From contig DASYBU010000014.1 of NCBI GenBank assembly GCA_036500605.1, positions 315,265 to 379,264 on the forward strand: DNA of 64,000 bases, in the 5' to 3' direction. Numbering within the stretch: position 1 is the stretch's first letter; each line of letters opens with the position of its first letter. This document shows positions 1 through 8,693 of this stretch, in pieces. The notes under the pieces were generated by a model that saw only the letters and a list, made by a program, of their open reading frames with translations, made no database searches and was not told where the DNA came from. The position numbers and the translations under genes were made by a program. The stretch is from JAFALK01 sp036500605. Its GTDB lineage: Bacteria > Pseudomonadota > Gammaproteobacteria > Burkholderiales > Burkholderiaceae_C.

Positions 1-52
1 TGCGCTGACCGAGACTGGGCTTGAACATCGGTGCCTCGACGTGCTGGTGTGA
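1..52 (+). other. possible 3' end of an upstream gene
   Basis: The second reading frame stays open from base 2 to a TGA at 50-52 and would encode the last 16 residues of a protein that begins outside the window. The other two plus frames stop earlier. With so few codons no family can be named, and the stretch may simply be the leader of the TonB receptor that starts 30 bases later. Confidence 0.22.
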
Positions 53-81
53 TCCACACATAACCACAGCAGAGACAAACC

Positions 82-2247
82 ATGAAACACGTCGTTCCGC
101 TCACCTTCTCCACGCTGGCCCTGGCCGTCTCGGCGGCCTACGCGCAGGACGTCCCTCAGCCGCCGGCGGCCGCCGCCAGCGCCGCCGCTTCCAGCGATCA
201 ACCGGTCCAGCTCGAACGCACGATCGTCACCGGCACGCGCACCGCCAAGGCGGTCGACAAGATTCCGGGCGCGATCACGGTGATCGGCAAGACTGAACTG
301 GCGCAAACGTTAGCGGTCACCGAAGACGCGACCGCCGTGTTGGCGCGCACGGTGCCGGGCTACTCGGAATCCTCGCAGGCGATGAGCAACACCGGTGAAA
401 ACCTCCGGGGGCGGATCGCGTTACGTCTGTTCGACGGCGTGCCGCAAGGCTCGCCGCTGCGCGAAGGCACGCGCAACGCCACCTTCACCGACATGGGCCT
501 GGTCGGCCGCATCGAAGTGATCAACGGCCCCTCGGCTTCGGAAGGCATCGGCGCGGCCGGCGGCATCATCAACTACATCTCCAAGACGCCGACCAAGATG
601 GGCGACGAGTTCCAGCTTGTCACGCGCATCACCACCGAAGGCAAGGACGACAGCACAGGCTACAAGGTCGGCCTCAACTGGTTGCGCAAGACCGACGACT
701 ACGACCTCGTCGTGTCCGCCTCGCACATCGACCGCGGCATGAGCTACGACGGCCACGGCAACAAGATCGGCCTCAACACCAGCGGCTCGCTGATGGACTC
801 GAAGTCCAACAACCTGTTCGCGAAGTTCGGCTTCGACTTCGGCGACAACAAGAGCCAGCGCATCCAGTTCTCGGTCAGCGATTTCAAGGTCACGGGCAAC
901 AACCGCTACCACCTCGTGGATGGCGACCGCACGACCGGCGTGACCAACACCTCGGTGCTGGGCACGATCCCGGGCTCGAAGGCCGAGTTCAACGACTTCA
1001 AGCAGTTCACCGCTTCGTACACCAACAACGATCTGGCCGGCGGCACGCTGAGCCTCGATGCCTACTACGCGCGCCAGGCGATGCGCTATCCGGCCGAGAA
1101 CACCGATGACAAGCAGGATCCGCTGATCGCGCCGCTGGGCACGCTGTGGGACCAGTCCGAGATCCTGGCCAAGAAGAAGGGCCTGCGCAGCGCGTGGACG
1201 CACTCCGACATCTTCTCGATCCCCGGCCTGGAGTTCCGCGGCGGCGTGGACCTGAGCGAGGACAACGCGCAGCAGCGCCTGGCGCTGACCGATCGCCTGT
1301 GGGTGCCGCCGATGATCTACACGAGCGTGGCGCCCTATGTTCAGTTGTCGTGGGACATCGGCCCGCTGACGCTGAGCGGCGGCCTGCGCCGTGAGGATGG
1401 CCAGCTGAAGGTCGACAGCTACACCACGACCTACTACCGCGACCGCACGCCCGTCACCGGCGGCACGCTGAAGTACACCTCCAACCTGCCCAATATCGGT
1501 GCCGTGCTGCGCCTGCCGTCCGATTGGTCGCTGTTCGCCTCGCTGGGCAAGGGCTTCACGCTGCCCAACGTCGGCATCCCGCTGCGCAACATCAACAAGA
1601 CCTCGCCGAACACGACGGTCGCCGGCATCCTCGACCTGCAGGCGATCGTGGTCCGCAACAAGGAAGTGGGCGTGAACTGGCGCGGCAAGAACGCCAGCTT
1701 CGGCGCCTCGGTCTATGACTCCTATTCGGATCTCGGCGTCTCGCTGTCGATCGACCCGGTCACCAACGACTTCGTCATGAACCGCGCGCCGGTCCAGATC
1801 AAGGGCTTCGAGATGACCGGCGATGCGAACCTGACCCCCACGCTGCGGATCACCGGCCTGTACTCGCGCATCCTCGGCAAGACCACCTTCGTGACCGGCG
1901 GCCCGCTGACCAAGCGCATGGGCGTCAACGACACCAACCCGGACAAGATCGGCAGCTCGCTGACCTGGAAGTTCATGCCCGGCGGCGACGTGACCCTCGG
2001 TGCCACGCGCCTGCTGGACCGCGACCTCAACGTCGGCACCAGCGCCGAGGAACACACCAAGGGCTACACGCTGTTCGACCTCGGTGGCAACTACGACTGG
2101 GGCCGCCGCTTCGGCAAGACCACGGTCGGCATCGAGAACCTGACCAACAAGTTCTACATCCTCAGCTGGTCGCAGCTGGCCGGCTACCGCAACTACTGGT
2201 CGGGCCGTGGCCGCGTGTTCTCGGTGACGCAGACCGTGACCTTCTGA
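82..2247 (+). CDS. TonB-dependent outer-membrane receptor
   Basis: A 721-residue outer-membrane beta-barrel receptor for energy-dependent uptake through TonB/ExbBD. Residues 1-21 form a signal peptide ending in AYA-Q. A plug domain follows (TonB-box-like TIVTGTRT near 47-54, then a plug with EVINGPSASEGIGAAGG), and the barrel ends in a C-terminal aromatic residue (QTVTF), the usual BAM signal. There is no N-terminal STN signalling extension, so it does not look like a FecA-type transducer. The closing barrel strands (GYTLFDLGGNY, GIENLTNKFY) resemble siderophore-type receptors. However, the next gene starts 33 bases downstream on the same strand and begins a sugar-catabolic operon, so a glycan substrate is equally possible. 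The substrate cannot be read from the sequence. Confidence 0.9.
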   Translation: MKHVVPLTFSTLALAVSAAYAQDVPQPPAAAASAAASSDQPVQLERTIVTGTRTAKAVDKIPGAITVIGKTELAQTLAVTEDATAVLARTVPGYSESSQAMSNTGENLRGRIALRLFDGVPQGSPLREGTRNATFTDMGLVGRIEVINGPSASEGIGAAGGIINYISKTPTKMGDEFQLVTRITTEGKDDSTGYKVGLNWLRKTDDYDLVVSASHIDRGMSYDGHGNKIGLNTSGSLMDSKSNNLFAKFGFDFGDNKSQRIQFSVSDFKVTGNNRYHLVDGDRTTGVTNTSVLGTIPGSKAEFNDFKQFTASYTNNDLAGGTLSLDAYYARQAMRYPAENTDDKQDPLIAPLGTLWDQSEILAKKKGLRSAWTHSDIFSIPGLEFRGGVDLSEDNAQQRLALTDRLWVPPMIYTSVAPYVQLSWDIGPLTLSGGLRREDGQLKVDSYTTTYYRDRTPVTGGTLKYTSNLPNIGAVLRLPSDWSLFASLGKGFTLPNVGIPLRNINKTSPNTTVAGILDLQAIVVRNKEVGVNWRGKNASFGASVYDSYSDLGVSLSIDPVTNDFVMNRAPVQIKGFEMTGDANLTPTLRITGLYSRILGKTTFVTGGPLTKRMGVNDTNPDKIGSSLTWKFMPGGDVTLGATRLLDRDLNVGTSAEEHTKGYTLFDLGGNYDWGRRFGKTTVGIENLTNKFYILSWSQLAGYRNYWSGRGRVFSVTQTVTF

Positions 2248-2279
2248 TCGCCGGCCTTCCCACCTCAGCAGTCTTCAGC

Positions 2280-3242
2280 ATGAACGCATCGATCCTCATC
2301 GCCGGTTCCGCCAATCTCGATTTCGTCGTCCGGGCCAGCCATGTGCCCGGCCCCGGCGAAACCGTGCTGGGCCGCGACTTTGCCAACTTCCCCGGCGGCA
2401 AGGGCGCGAACCAGGCGGTGGCGGCGGCGCGGGCGGGTGGCGCGACGACGCAGATGCTGTTGGGCCTGGGCCAGGACGCGGCGGCGCAAATGCTCGAAGC
2501 CTCGCTCGACGCGGCCGGCGTGGAGATGCACATCGTGCGCTCGACGACGCTGGCGTCAGGCGTGGCCTTCATCTGTCTCTCCAACACGGCCGAGAACGCG
2601 ATCACCGTGGCACCCGGCGCCAACGCCAGCCTGGCGCCCGAGCACCTGCCGTCGCTTGACGGCATCAGCCATCTGCTGGTGCAGCTCGAAACGCCGCTGC
2701 CCACGATCACCGCCTATGCCAAGGCCGCCCATGCGGCCGGTGTGCAGGTGGTGCTCAACGCCGCGCCGGCGCAGGCGCTAACGGCTGATTTGCTCGGCAT
2801 GCTCGACATGCTGATCGTCAACGAAGGCGAGCTGGCTCTGATCGCCGGGCCTGCTGGAAGCGTGGGCAGCGTGGGGAGCGTCGCCAATGCCTTGCGCCGC
2901 GTGCCGGTGCCGAAGGTCGTCGTCACGCTGGGCTCGCGTGGCTGCTGCGCGCGGGTCGGCGAGCAGTTCCACCTGCAGCCGGCCTTCCCGGTTAAGGCGC
3001 TCGACACGACCGGCGCCGGCGACACCTTCTGCGGCGTGCTGGTCGCTTCGCTGAACCGCGGCCATGCGCTGCCCGAGGCGCTGCGCCGCGCAAGCGCCGC
3101 CGGTGCGCTGTGCTGCACGCGCCTGGGTGCGCAGAGCAGCATCCCGACCGCCGCCGAGCTGGACGCGTTCCTCGCCGGCCACGGTCACACCGCTGAGGCC
3201 CTGGCCGACTTATCCTCCTACTGCGGTCTGGCATCCGCCTGA
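2280..3242 (+). CDS. rbsK: PfkB-family carbohydrate kinase, ribokinase-like
   Basis: A 320-residue cytosolic sugar kinase that phosphorylates ribose or a related pentose with ATP. Both PfkB signatures are visible: the sugar-binding GGKGANQA near residue 40 and the catalytic/anion-hole DTTGAGDTF near 242-250. N-terminal residues SANLDFVV match the ribokinase start. A short Gly-Ser-Val repeat near residue 200 is unusual but lies in a variable loop. The gene sits between the TonB receptor and a glycosidase cluster, with 28 bases to the next start, which suggests it phosphorylates the sugar released by these enzymes. Ribokinase is the best family match; a kinase for another pentose or a deoxysugar is possible. 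Confidence 0.82.
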   Translation: MNASILIAGSANLDFVVRASHVPGPGETVLGRDFANFPGGKGANQAVAAARAGGATTQMLLGLGQDAAAQMLEASLDAAGVEMHIVRSTTLASGVAFICLSNTAENAITVAPGANASLAPEHLPSLDGISHLLVQLETPLPTITAYAKAAHAAGVQVVLNAAPAQALTADLLGMLDMLIVNEGELALIAGPAGSVGSVGSVANALRRVPVPKVVVTLGSRGCCARVGEQFHLQPAFPVKALDTTGAGDTFCGVLVASLNRGHALPEALRRASAAGALCCTRLGAQSSIPTAAELDAFLAGHGHTAEALADLSSYCGLASA

Positions 3243-3270
3243 CCCAGGCTGCTGTTTTTCAAAAGTGCCG

Positions 3271-5457
3271 ATGATTCCTTCAGACCATCTCAGCCCGCCC
3301 GACGACGATGAACGCGGCCCGCTGAAGGCCGAGTACCGCTTCTCGCACGTCACCACCGGGCGCTACCTGCCCACGCCGGGCAAGGCGCCGGGCTGGCCCT
3401 TCGCCGAGATCGGCCACTGGAAGATGGACGCCGCCGGCACGGCCGACGACTGGGTGCGCGAGCTGATCGACTGGCGCCGCGAGCACCTGATCCGCATCGG
3501 CTACGACGACGTCAACTACCGGCGGCCCGAGCTGCAATGGGCGCAGCGCAATTTCGTCCACGCGCAGATGATGGTCGAGGACCGCTACTTCTACGATCCT
3601 GTGAAAGGCGAGTACACGGTCGACCGCTACCTCGACGATCTCGAAGCGCGCTTCGGCGGCATCGACTCGGTGCTGATCTGGTACATCTACCCGAACATCG
3701 GCGTCGACGATCGCAACCAGACCGATCTCGCCCATGATCTGCCCGGCGGCCTGGCGGGCCTCAAGAAGGCCATCGGCGATTTCCACCGCCGCGGCGTGCG
3801 CGTCTTCCTGCCCACCAAACCCTGGGACAACGGCACGCGGCCGCAAGGCGAGCGCGACTGGCATGCGATCGCAGGCCTCATCAAGGAGCTCGGCGCGGAC
3901 GGCATCAACGGCGACACCTACAACGGCGTGCCGCGCGCCTTCTTCGATGCCTGCGACGCGGTCGGCTGCCCGGTCGTGCTGCAGCCCGAGTCGACGATCT
4001 CGTCCGAAGAGCAGCTGATCTGGAACGTGCAGAGCTGGGGCAAGAAGGTGCCCGATGCGGTGATCCCGTCGGTGGCGAAGTGGAAGTGGCTTGAGCCGCG
4101 CCACATGATCAACTACGAGAACCGCTGGGGCCGCGACCGCACCAACGATCTGCAGTACATCTTCTTCAACGGCGTCGGCTACAACGCCTGGGAGAACATC
4201 TGGGGCATCTGGAACCAGCTCACGCCGCGCGACGCGCAGACGCTGCGCCGCATCAGCGCGCTGCAGCGCCAGTTCGCGCCGCTGATGGTCAGCATGGACT
4301 GGCGCCCTTACGCGCCCACCCTGCAGCCGGGCGTGTTCGCGAGCCGCTTTCCGGGCCCGGGCGAGGTCTTGTGGACGCTCGTCAACCGCCACGAATCGGC
4401 GGTCGCGGGCGAACAGCTCGCCCTGCCGCACGCTGAAGGAACGCGTTACTTCGACGCATGGAACGGCGTGGAGCTGAAGCCGCGTTTCGCTGACGATCAA
4501 GCCTGGCTCAACTTCGATCTGGAGCCGCGCGGCTACGGCGCGGTGCTGGCATTGGAGGCTGGCACGGCTGTCGACAAGCTCGACGCCTATCTCGCCAAGG
4601 CCGCCGGCTTCGCCGAGCAGCCGCTGCAAAGCCTCTCCGCCGAATGGCGCTCGATCCCGCAGCGGATGGTCGAGACCCCGAACACCAAGCCGCAGCCCGG
4701 CGCGCCGGCCGGCATGGTGACGATCCCCGCCACGCAGCAGTTCGACTTTGCCGTCGGCGGCATCGAGATCGAAGGCCAGACCTGGGACGGCGTCGATGTG
4801 CAGTACCCGTGGGAGACCAGTGCGCGCCGCGGCCATCGTCGGCGCCTGAACATTCCGGCCTTCCACATCGACATCCACCCGGTCACGAACGCCGAGTTTC
4901 AGCGCTTTCTCGAAGCCAGCGGCTACGCGCCACGTGACGCACATAACTTCCTCCGTCATTGGACAGCCGGCCTGCCCCCGAGCGGCTGGGCGAACAAGCC
5001 GGTCACCTGGATCAGCCTTTGCGATGCGCGCGCCTATGCGGCCTGGGCCGGCAAGCGTCTGCCGCGCGAATGGGAATGGCAATACGCGGCGCAGGGGCTC
5101 GACGGCCGGCTCTACCCCTGGGGCAACAGCTGGGATTCGACCGCCGTGCCGGCACCCGATCGCGGCCGCACGATGCGCGCGCCGGCCGATGTGGACGCTC
5201 ATCCGCGCGGCGCCAGCCCCTTCGGCGTTAAGGATCTGGTCGGCAATGTCTGGCAATGGACCGACGAATACGAAGACGAGCACACGCGCGCCGCGATCCT
5301 GCGCGGCGGCAGCAGTTATCAGCCGCAGACCTCGCACTGGTACTTCCCGCAGGCCTACCGGCTCGACCAGCACGGCAAATACCTGCTGATGGCGCCGGCC
5401 AAGGACCGCTCGGCCGGCATCGGCTTCCGCTGCGTCGTGGACGTCGCGACGCGATGA
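3271..5457 (+). CDS. TIM-barrel glycosidase-like protein fused to a SUMF1/FGE-fold domain
   Basis: A 728-residue two-part protein. The ATG at 3271 is preferred over longer in-frame starts, which would lie inside the kinase gene. Residues ~1-430 resemble the barrel of alpha-galactosidase-like glycoside hydrolases (SVLIWYIYPNIGVDD, RGVRVFLPTKPWDNG, GADGINGDTYNG, VVLQPEST), with a beta-sandwich-like stretch following. Residues ~480-728 are a formylglycine-generating-enzyme (SUMF1) fold: FHIDIHPVTNAEFQRFLE, KPVTWISLCDARAYAAWAGK, RLPREWEWQYAA, LYPWGNSW, GVKDLVGNVWQWTDE and a final GIGFRCV. The segment that carries the two catalytic cysteines in true FGEs (RGGS-x-C-type) here reads RGGSSYQPQTSHWYF without cysteine, so sulfatase activation is unlikely. 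Its stop overlaps the next start (ATGA). No signal peptide is seen, which suggests a cytosolic enzyme acting on imported sugars. Confidence 0.72.
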   Translation: MIPSDHLSPPDDDERGPLKAEYRFSHVTTGRYLPTPGKAPGWPFAEIGHWKMDAAGTADDWVRELIDWRREHLIRIGYDDVNYRRPELQWAQRNFVHAQMMVEDRYFYDPVKGEYTVDRYLDDLEARFGGIDSVLIWYIYPNIGVDDRNQTDLAHDLPGGLAGLKKAIGDFHRRGVRVFLPTKPWDNGTRPQGERDWHAIAGLIKELGADGINGDTYNGVPRAFFDACDAVGCPVVLQPESTISSEEQLIWNVQSWGKKVPDAVIPSVAKWKWLEPRHMINYENRWGRDRTNDLQYIFFNGVGYNAWENIWGIWNQLTPRDAQTLRRISALQRQFAPLMVSMDWRPYAPTLQPGVFASRFPGPGEVLWTLVNRHESAVAGEQLALPHAEGTRYFDAWNGVELKPRFADDQAWLNFDLEPRGYGAVLALEAGTAVDKLDAYLAKAAGFAEQPLQSLSAEWRSIPQRMVETPNTKPQPGAPAGMVTIPATQQFDFAVGGIEIEGQTWDGVDVQYPWETSARRGHRRRLNIPAFHIDIHPVTNAEFQRFLEASGYAPRDAHNFLRHWTAGLPPSGWANKPVTWISLCDARAYAAWAGKRLPREWEWQYAAQGLDGRLYPWGNSWDSTAVPAPDRGRTMRAPADVDAHPRGASPFGVKDLVGNVWQWTDEYEDEHTRAAILRGGSSYQPQTSHWYFPQAYRLDQHGKYLLMAPAKDRSAGIGFRCVVDVATR

Positions 5458-7319
5458 CGGGCACTCAGACCCAACTCGGCGGCCTGCTGGGCCGCGCGCT
5501 GAAGGCCAACCGCAAGGGCCGGCTCAGCCACTTCATCACCGACGAGCACAGCCCGGCGATCGCGATCTTCGATCCCGCGCTCGTCGCCAAGAACCACGAG
5601 GGCGACTGGTACGGCGAGCATGCCGGCAAATGGCTCGCCGCAGCGGCGCGCGCTTTTGCACCCACGCAGGATGCGACGCTCGGCGCGAACCTGCGCCGCG
5701 TCGCCAACTATCTGGTCGAGCGCCAGGATGCCGACGGCTATCTCGGCACCTACGCGCCGGAGCGCCGCTTCATGGTCCCGCAGCCGCCCAGGCCGCTGAG
5801 CTGGAACGGCGAGCCCGCGCTGCGCACCTGGGACATCTGGACGCACAGCTATCTGCTGCTCGGCTTGCTGGAGCTGCACAAGGCCATGCCCGAGCCGGCC
5901 TGGCTCGATGCCGCGCGGCGCATCGGCGATCTCTGCTGGCGCACGATCGTCCAGGGCGGCCTCAACATCACGACCCTGGGCAACCACCACGGCATGTCGG
6001 CCACCGTGTTGCTCGATCCGGCGGTCGATCTCTATCTGGCCACGCAGGAACCGCGCTACCTCGAACTGGCTGAGACGATCCTGGCCCAGGCGGATGCGCA
6101 TCCCGAGCTCGCCTTGCTGAGCCGCGCGCTGGCCGGTGTCGACGCGGCCGAGATCGCCACCGGCAAGGCCTACCAGCTGGCCTGGAACCTGGTCGGCCTG
6201 GCCAAGCTGCACAAGGCCACCGGACGCGCCGATGTGCTGCGTGCGGTTCAGCAGTTATGGGGCGACATCCTCGCCCATCATCTGAGCCTCGGCGGCGGGC
6301 CTTTTGGCGGCTTGGCGCACCGCTCGCGCGAAGTCTTCAATCCGCGCGGCGTCTTCGACCCGCGCGCCTATGTCGAGACTTGCTCCAGCCTGGCCTGGAT
6401 CCAGCTCAACCGCGAGCTGCTGCTGCTCAGCGGCGAGGCGCGCTATGCCGACGAGATCGAACGCTGCGCCTACAACGACCTGCTCGGCGCACTCGCGCCC
6501 AATGGCGAGGACTGGTGCTACTACTCGTTCGCCAACGGCAAACGCGTGCACACGACCTACTGGCGCTGCTGCAAATCCAGCGGCGCGCTCGCCCTGGAAG
6601 AGTTGCCGGCGCTCGCCTACGCCGCCACGCCGGACGGCGGGCTGGCAGTGCAGCTCTATGGGCCTTCGAGCGTCCAGGCCCAGTTGCCCGGCGCCGGCAA
6701 GGTCGAGCTGGTGCAGGAGACGCGATACCCGTTCGACGGCCTGATCAAGCTGCGCGTGACGAGCGTCGAACGCGTGGGCGCGAGCTTCGCCATGAGGCTG
6801 CGCATCCCGGCCTGGGCCGATGGCGCAGCGCTGAAACTCAACGGCGAGGCGCAACCGATGCTCGCGCTGCATCCGGGCACTAACGTCCAGCTTGAGCGCA
6901 ACTGGCGCGAGGGCGACGAGATCACGCTGACGCTGCCGATGGCGATCCGCACCCACCGACGCATGCACCAGAACACGCAGGAATCCCGCGCGCCCGACGG
7001 CTCCGCCGTGCACCAGCAGGTGCTGCACCAGCACTGGCTGGCATTGAGCCGCGGCCCGCTGGTCTATGCGACGAGCCTGATCGACGGCTTCAAGACCGAG
7101 GAGACGATTCGCCCGCCTGAAGCGCACGAAGCACCCGAATCCACCTGGCTGCGCGAACTGCCCGCTGAGCCGGACGACGAAGGTCCGACGATCGAGATGA
7201 GCCTCGGCTACCGCCCACCGCTGAACTTCTGGCCCTACTACCGCGCCGGCGGACGCGAGGACGGCGCCTGGCGCCTGACCTGGCTTTCACTGCCGCCTCT
7301 CTCCGAACCGACATCATGA
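5454..7319 (+). CDS. GH127-family beta-L-arabinofuranosidase-like hydrolase (DUF1680)
   Basis: A 621-residue glycoside hydrolase without signal peptide, starting at the ATGA overlap with the preceding gene. The N-terminal two-thirds is an (alpha/alpha)6 barrel (GDWYGEHAGKWLAAAARAF, DADGYLGTY, DIWTHSYLLLGLLELHKA, GNHHGMSATVLLDPAVDLY), followed by beta-sandwich domains (FAMRLRIPAWADG, LSRGPLVYA). The zinc/nucleophile residues described for the GH127 enzyme HypBA1 are present: Glu308 and Cys310 in ETCSS, and the double cysteine Cys372-Cys373 in YWRCCKSSG. This supports a retaining Cys-dependent L-arabinofuranosidase. The stop overlaps the CoA-transferase start by four bases, so translation is probably coupled. 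Family assignment is firm; the exact substrate (arabinosyl linkages or another furanoside) is not visible. Confidence 0.83.
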   Translation: MTGTQTQLGGLLGRALKANRKGRLSHFITDEHSPAIAIFDPALVAKNHEGDWYGEHAGKWLAAAARAFAPTQDATLGANLRRVANYLVERQDADGYLGTYAPERRFMVPQPPRPLSWNGEPALRTWDIWTHSYLLLGLLELHKAMPEPAWLDAARRIGDLCWRTIVQGGLNITTLGNHHGMSATVLLDPAVDLYLATQEPRYLELAETILAQADAHPELALLSRALAGVDAAEIATGKAYQLAWNLVGLAKLHKATGRADVLRAVQQLWGDILAHHLSLGGGPFGGLAHRSREVFNPRGVFDPRAYVETCSSLAWIQLNRELLLLSGEARYADEIERCAYNDLLGALAPNGEDWCYYSFANGKRVHTTYWRCCKSSGALALEELPALAYAATPDGGLAVQLYGPSSVQAQLPGAGKVELVQETRYPFDGLIKLRVTSVERVGASFAMRLRIPAWADGAALKLNGEAQPMLALHPGTNVQLERNWREGDEITLTLPMAIRTHRRMHQNTQESRAPDGSAVHQQVLHQHWLALSRGPLVYATSLIDGFKTEETIRPPEAHEAPESTWLRELPAEPDDEGPTIEMSLGYRPPLNFWPYYRAGGREDGAWRLTWLSLPPLSEPTS

Positions 7320-8500
7320 GTTTGACAAGCCCAGGCCCGCTCAGCGGCATCCGCGTGCTGGATCTCAGCGCCTACATCGCCGGCCCCTATGGCTGCACCC
7401 TGCTGGCCGACCAGGGCGCGGAGGTGCTGAAGATCGAATCGCCCGACGGTGACAATCTGCGCAACTACCCGTCCACGCTCGTTGACGAAAGCCGCGCGTT
7501 TCTCGGCGTCAACCGCAGCAAGCGCGGCCTCGTGCTGGACCTGAAGAAGCCTGCCGGCTTGGCCTTGCTGCTGCGCCTGGTGCGCCAGGCCGACGTGCTC
7601 GTGCACAACTTCCGGCCCAGCGTGCCCAAGCGCCTGGGCATCGATTTCGAGGCCCTGAGCCAGCTCCATCCCAAGCTGATCTACTGCGCCGTCACCGGCT
7701 ACGGGGAAAGCGGCCAGATGAAGGACAAGGCCGGTTACGACCAGGTGCTGCAGACGATGACCGGCATGTGCGCCTTCCAGGGCAAGCCCGGCGGCGCGCC
7801 GGAGATTCTTTACGGCTCGGTGGTCGACTACTACGCGGCCGCGCTGCTGGCGGCCGGCGTGTCCTCGGCACTGTACGAGCGCGAGCGCAGCGGCCTCGGC
7901 CAGTATGTCGGCGTCTCGCTCTTGCGCAGCGCCTTGACGATGCAATCGGCGCGGCTCGTGTGGGCCGATGGCGAACCGCTCGATGTCGGCCGCGACATGC
8001 GTTCCGGCGGCGTCACCGGCATCCATCCGACGCGTGCCGGGCACCTCTACATCTCGGCCAACACGCCGCGCTTCTGGTCGGCGCTGTGCGCCAAGATCGG
8101 CCTGCCCGAGCTGGCCGACGATGCGCGCTTTGACACCGTCAAGAAGCGCGCCCAGCACGCGGCCGAGCTCGTGACCCTGCTGCATAACGCCTTGCTTCAG
8201 CGCACGGCGCTCGAGTGGGAAACGCTGTTCGGCGACGAAGTGCCCTGCGCCGCCGCACGCCGCATCGAGGAGATGTTCGACCACCCGCAGGTCCAGGCCG
8301 AGGACATGATCGCCACGATGCCGCACCCGGTGCTGGGCAGCTACCGCGGCTTGTCACGCACCATCAAGTTCGGCCGCACGCCCGGCCCCGCGCCGTTCGC
8401 CGCGCCCACGCAGGGCCAGCATTCGGACGAGGTGCTGGGCGAGATGGGGCTTGATGCGGCGGAGATCCAGCAACTGCGTGATGAGGGCGTGACGCGCTGA
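7316..8500 (+). CDS. CaiB/BaiF family CoA-transferase
   Basis: A 394-residue family III CoA-transferase that moves CoA between organic acids through an enzyme-bound aspartyl-CoA anhydride. Typical segments are PLSGIRVLDLSAYIAGPY at the start, EVLKIESPDGDN, NRSKRGLVLDLK, DVLVHNFRPSV, and the active-site stretch KAGYDQVLQ with Asp142 as the expected catalytic residue. It is the last gene of the ATGA-coupled sugar operon, and a strong terminator follows 46 bases downstream. An organic-acid CoA enzyme at the end of a glycosidase/kinase operon is unusual; it may handle a carboxylated breakdown product (inference). The acyl substrate is unknown. Confidence 0.85.
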   Translation: MSLTSPGPLSGIRVLDLSAYIAGPYGCTLLADQGAEVLKIESPDGDNLRNYPSTLVDESRAFLGVNRSKRGLVLDLKKPAGLALLLRLVRQADVLVHNFRPSVPKRLGIDFEALSQLHPKLIYCAVTGYGESGQMKDKAGYDQVLQTMTGMCAFQGKPGGAPEILYGSVVDYYAAALLAAGVSSALYERERSGLGQYVGVSLLRSALTMQSARLVWADGEPLDVGRDMRSGGVTGIHPTRAGHLYISANTPRFWSALCAKIGLPELADDARFDTVKKRAQHAAELVTLLHNALLQRTALEWETLFGDEVPCAAARRIEEMFDHPQVQAEDMIATMPHPVLGSYRGLSRTIKFGRTPGPAPFAAPTQGQHSDEVLGEMGLDAAEIQQLRDEGVTR

Positions 8501-8546
8501 CCGCGACGGTCAATTCGGTCGTTGCTGTCTGCACATGCAAACACTC

Positions 8547-8572
8547 AGGCCACCTTCAGGTGGCCTTTCGCT
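8547..8572 (+). terminator. rho-independent terminator after the sugar operon
   Basis: An 8-bp perfect stem AGGCCACC / GGTGGCCT with a TTCA loop is followed by TTTCGCTT. It lies between the CoA-transferase stop and hsdM and separates the sugar operon from the restriction island. Confidence 0.85.
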
Positions 8573-8693
8573 TCTGGCAAGTCAAAAGCAGGTCGACGGA
8601 CGCTGAGGTGTCGATTGCCGTCGGCCGGCGGTGAGCCCTCGGCATAATCCGCGCAGCCTTTTGACCCTCACCGTCGACGCGAAGTAGATATTA

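Noticed and set aside
421..2055. Long open frame (544 codons) on the minus strand opposite the first TonB receptor
   Set aside because: Its translation is Arg/Ala/Val/His-rich with no domain, and the opposite frame is a clear receptor. Long antisense frames are expected in GC-rich DNA.
3280..5373. 697-codon minus-strand frame opposite the TIM/SUMF1 gene
   Set aside because: Same composition artefact; the plus frame has multiple recognisable motifs and ATGA coupling to the next gene.
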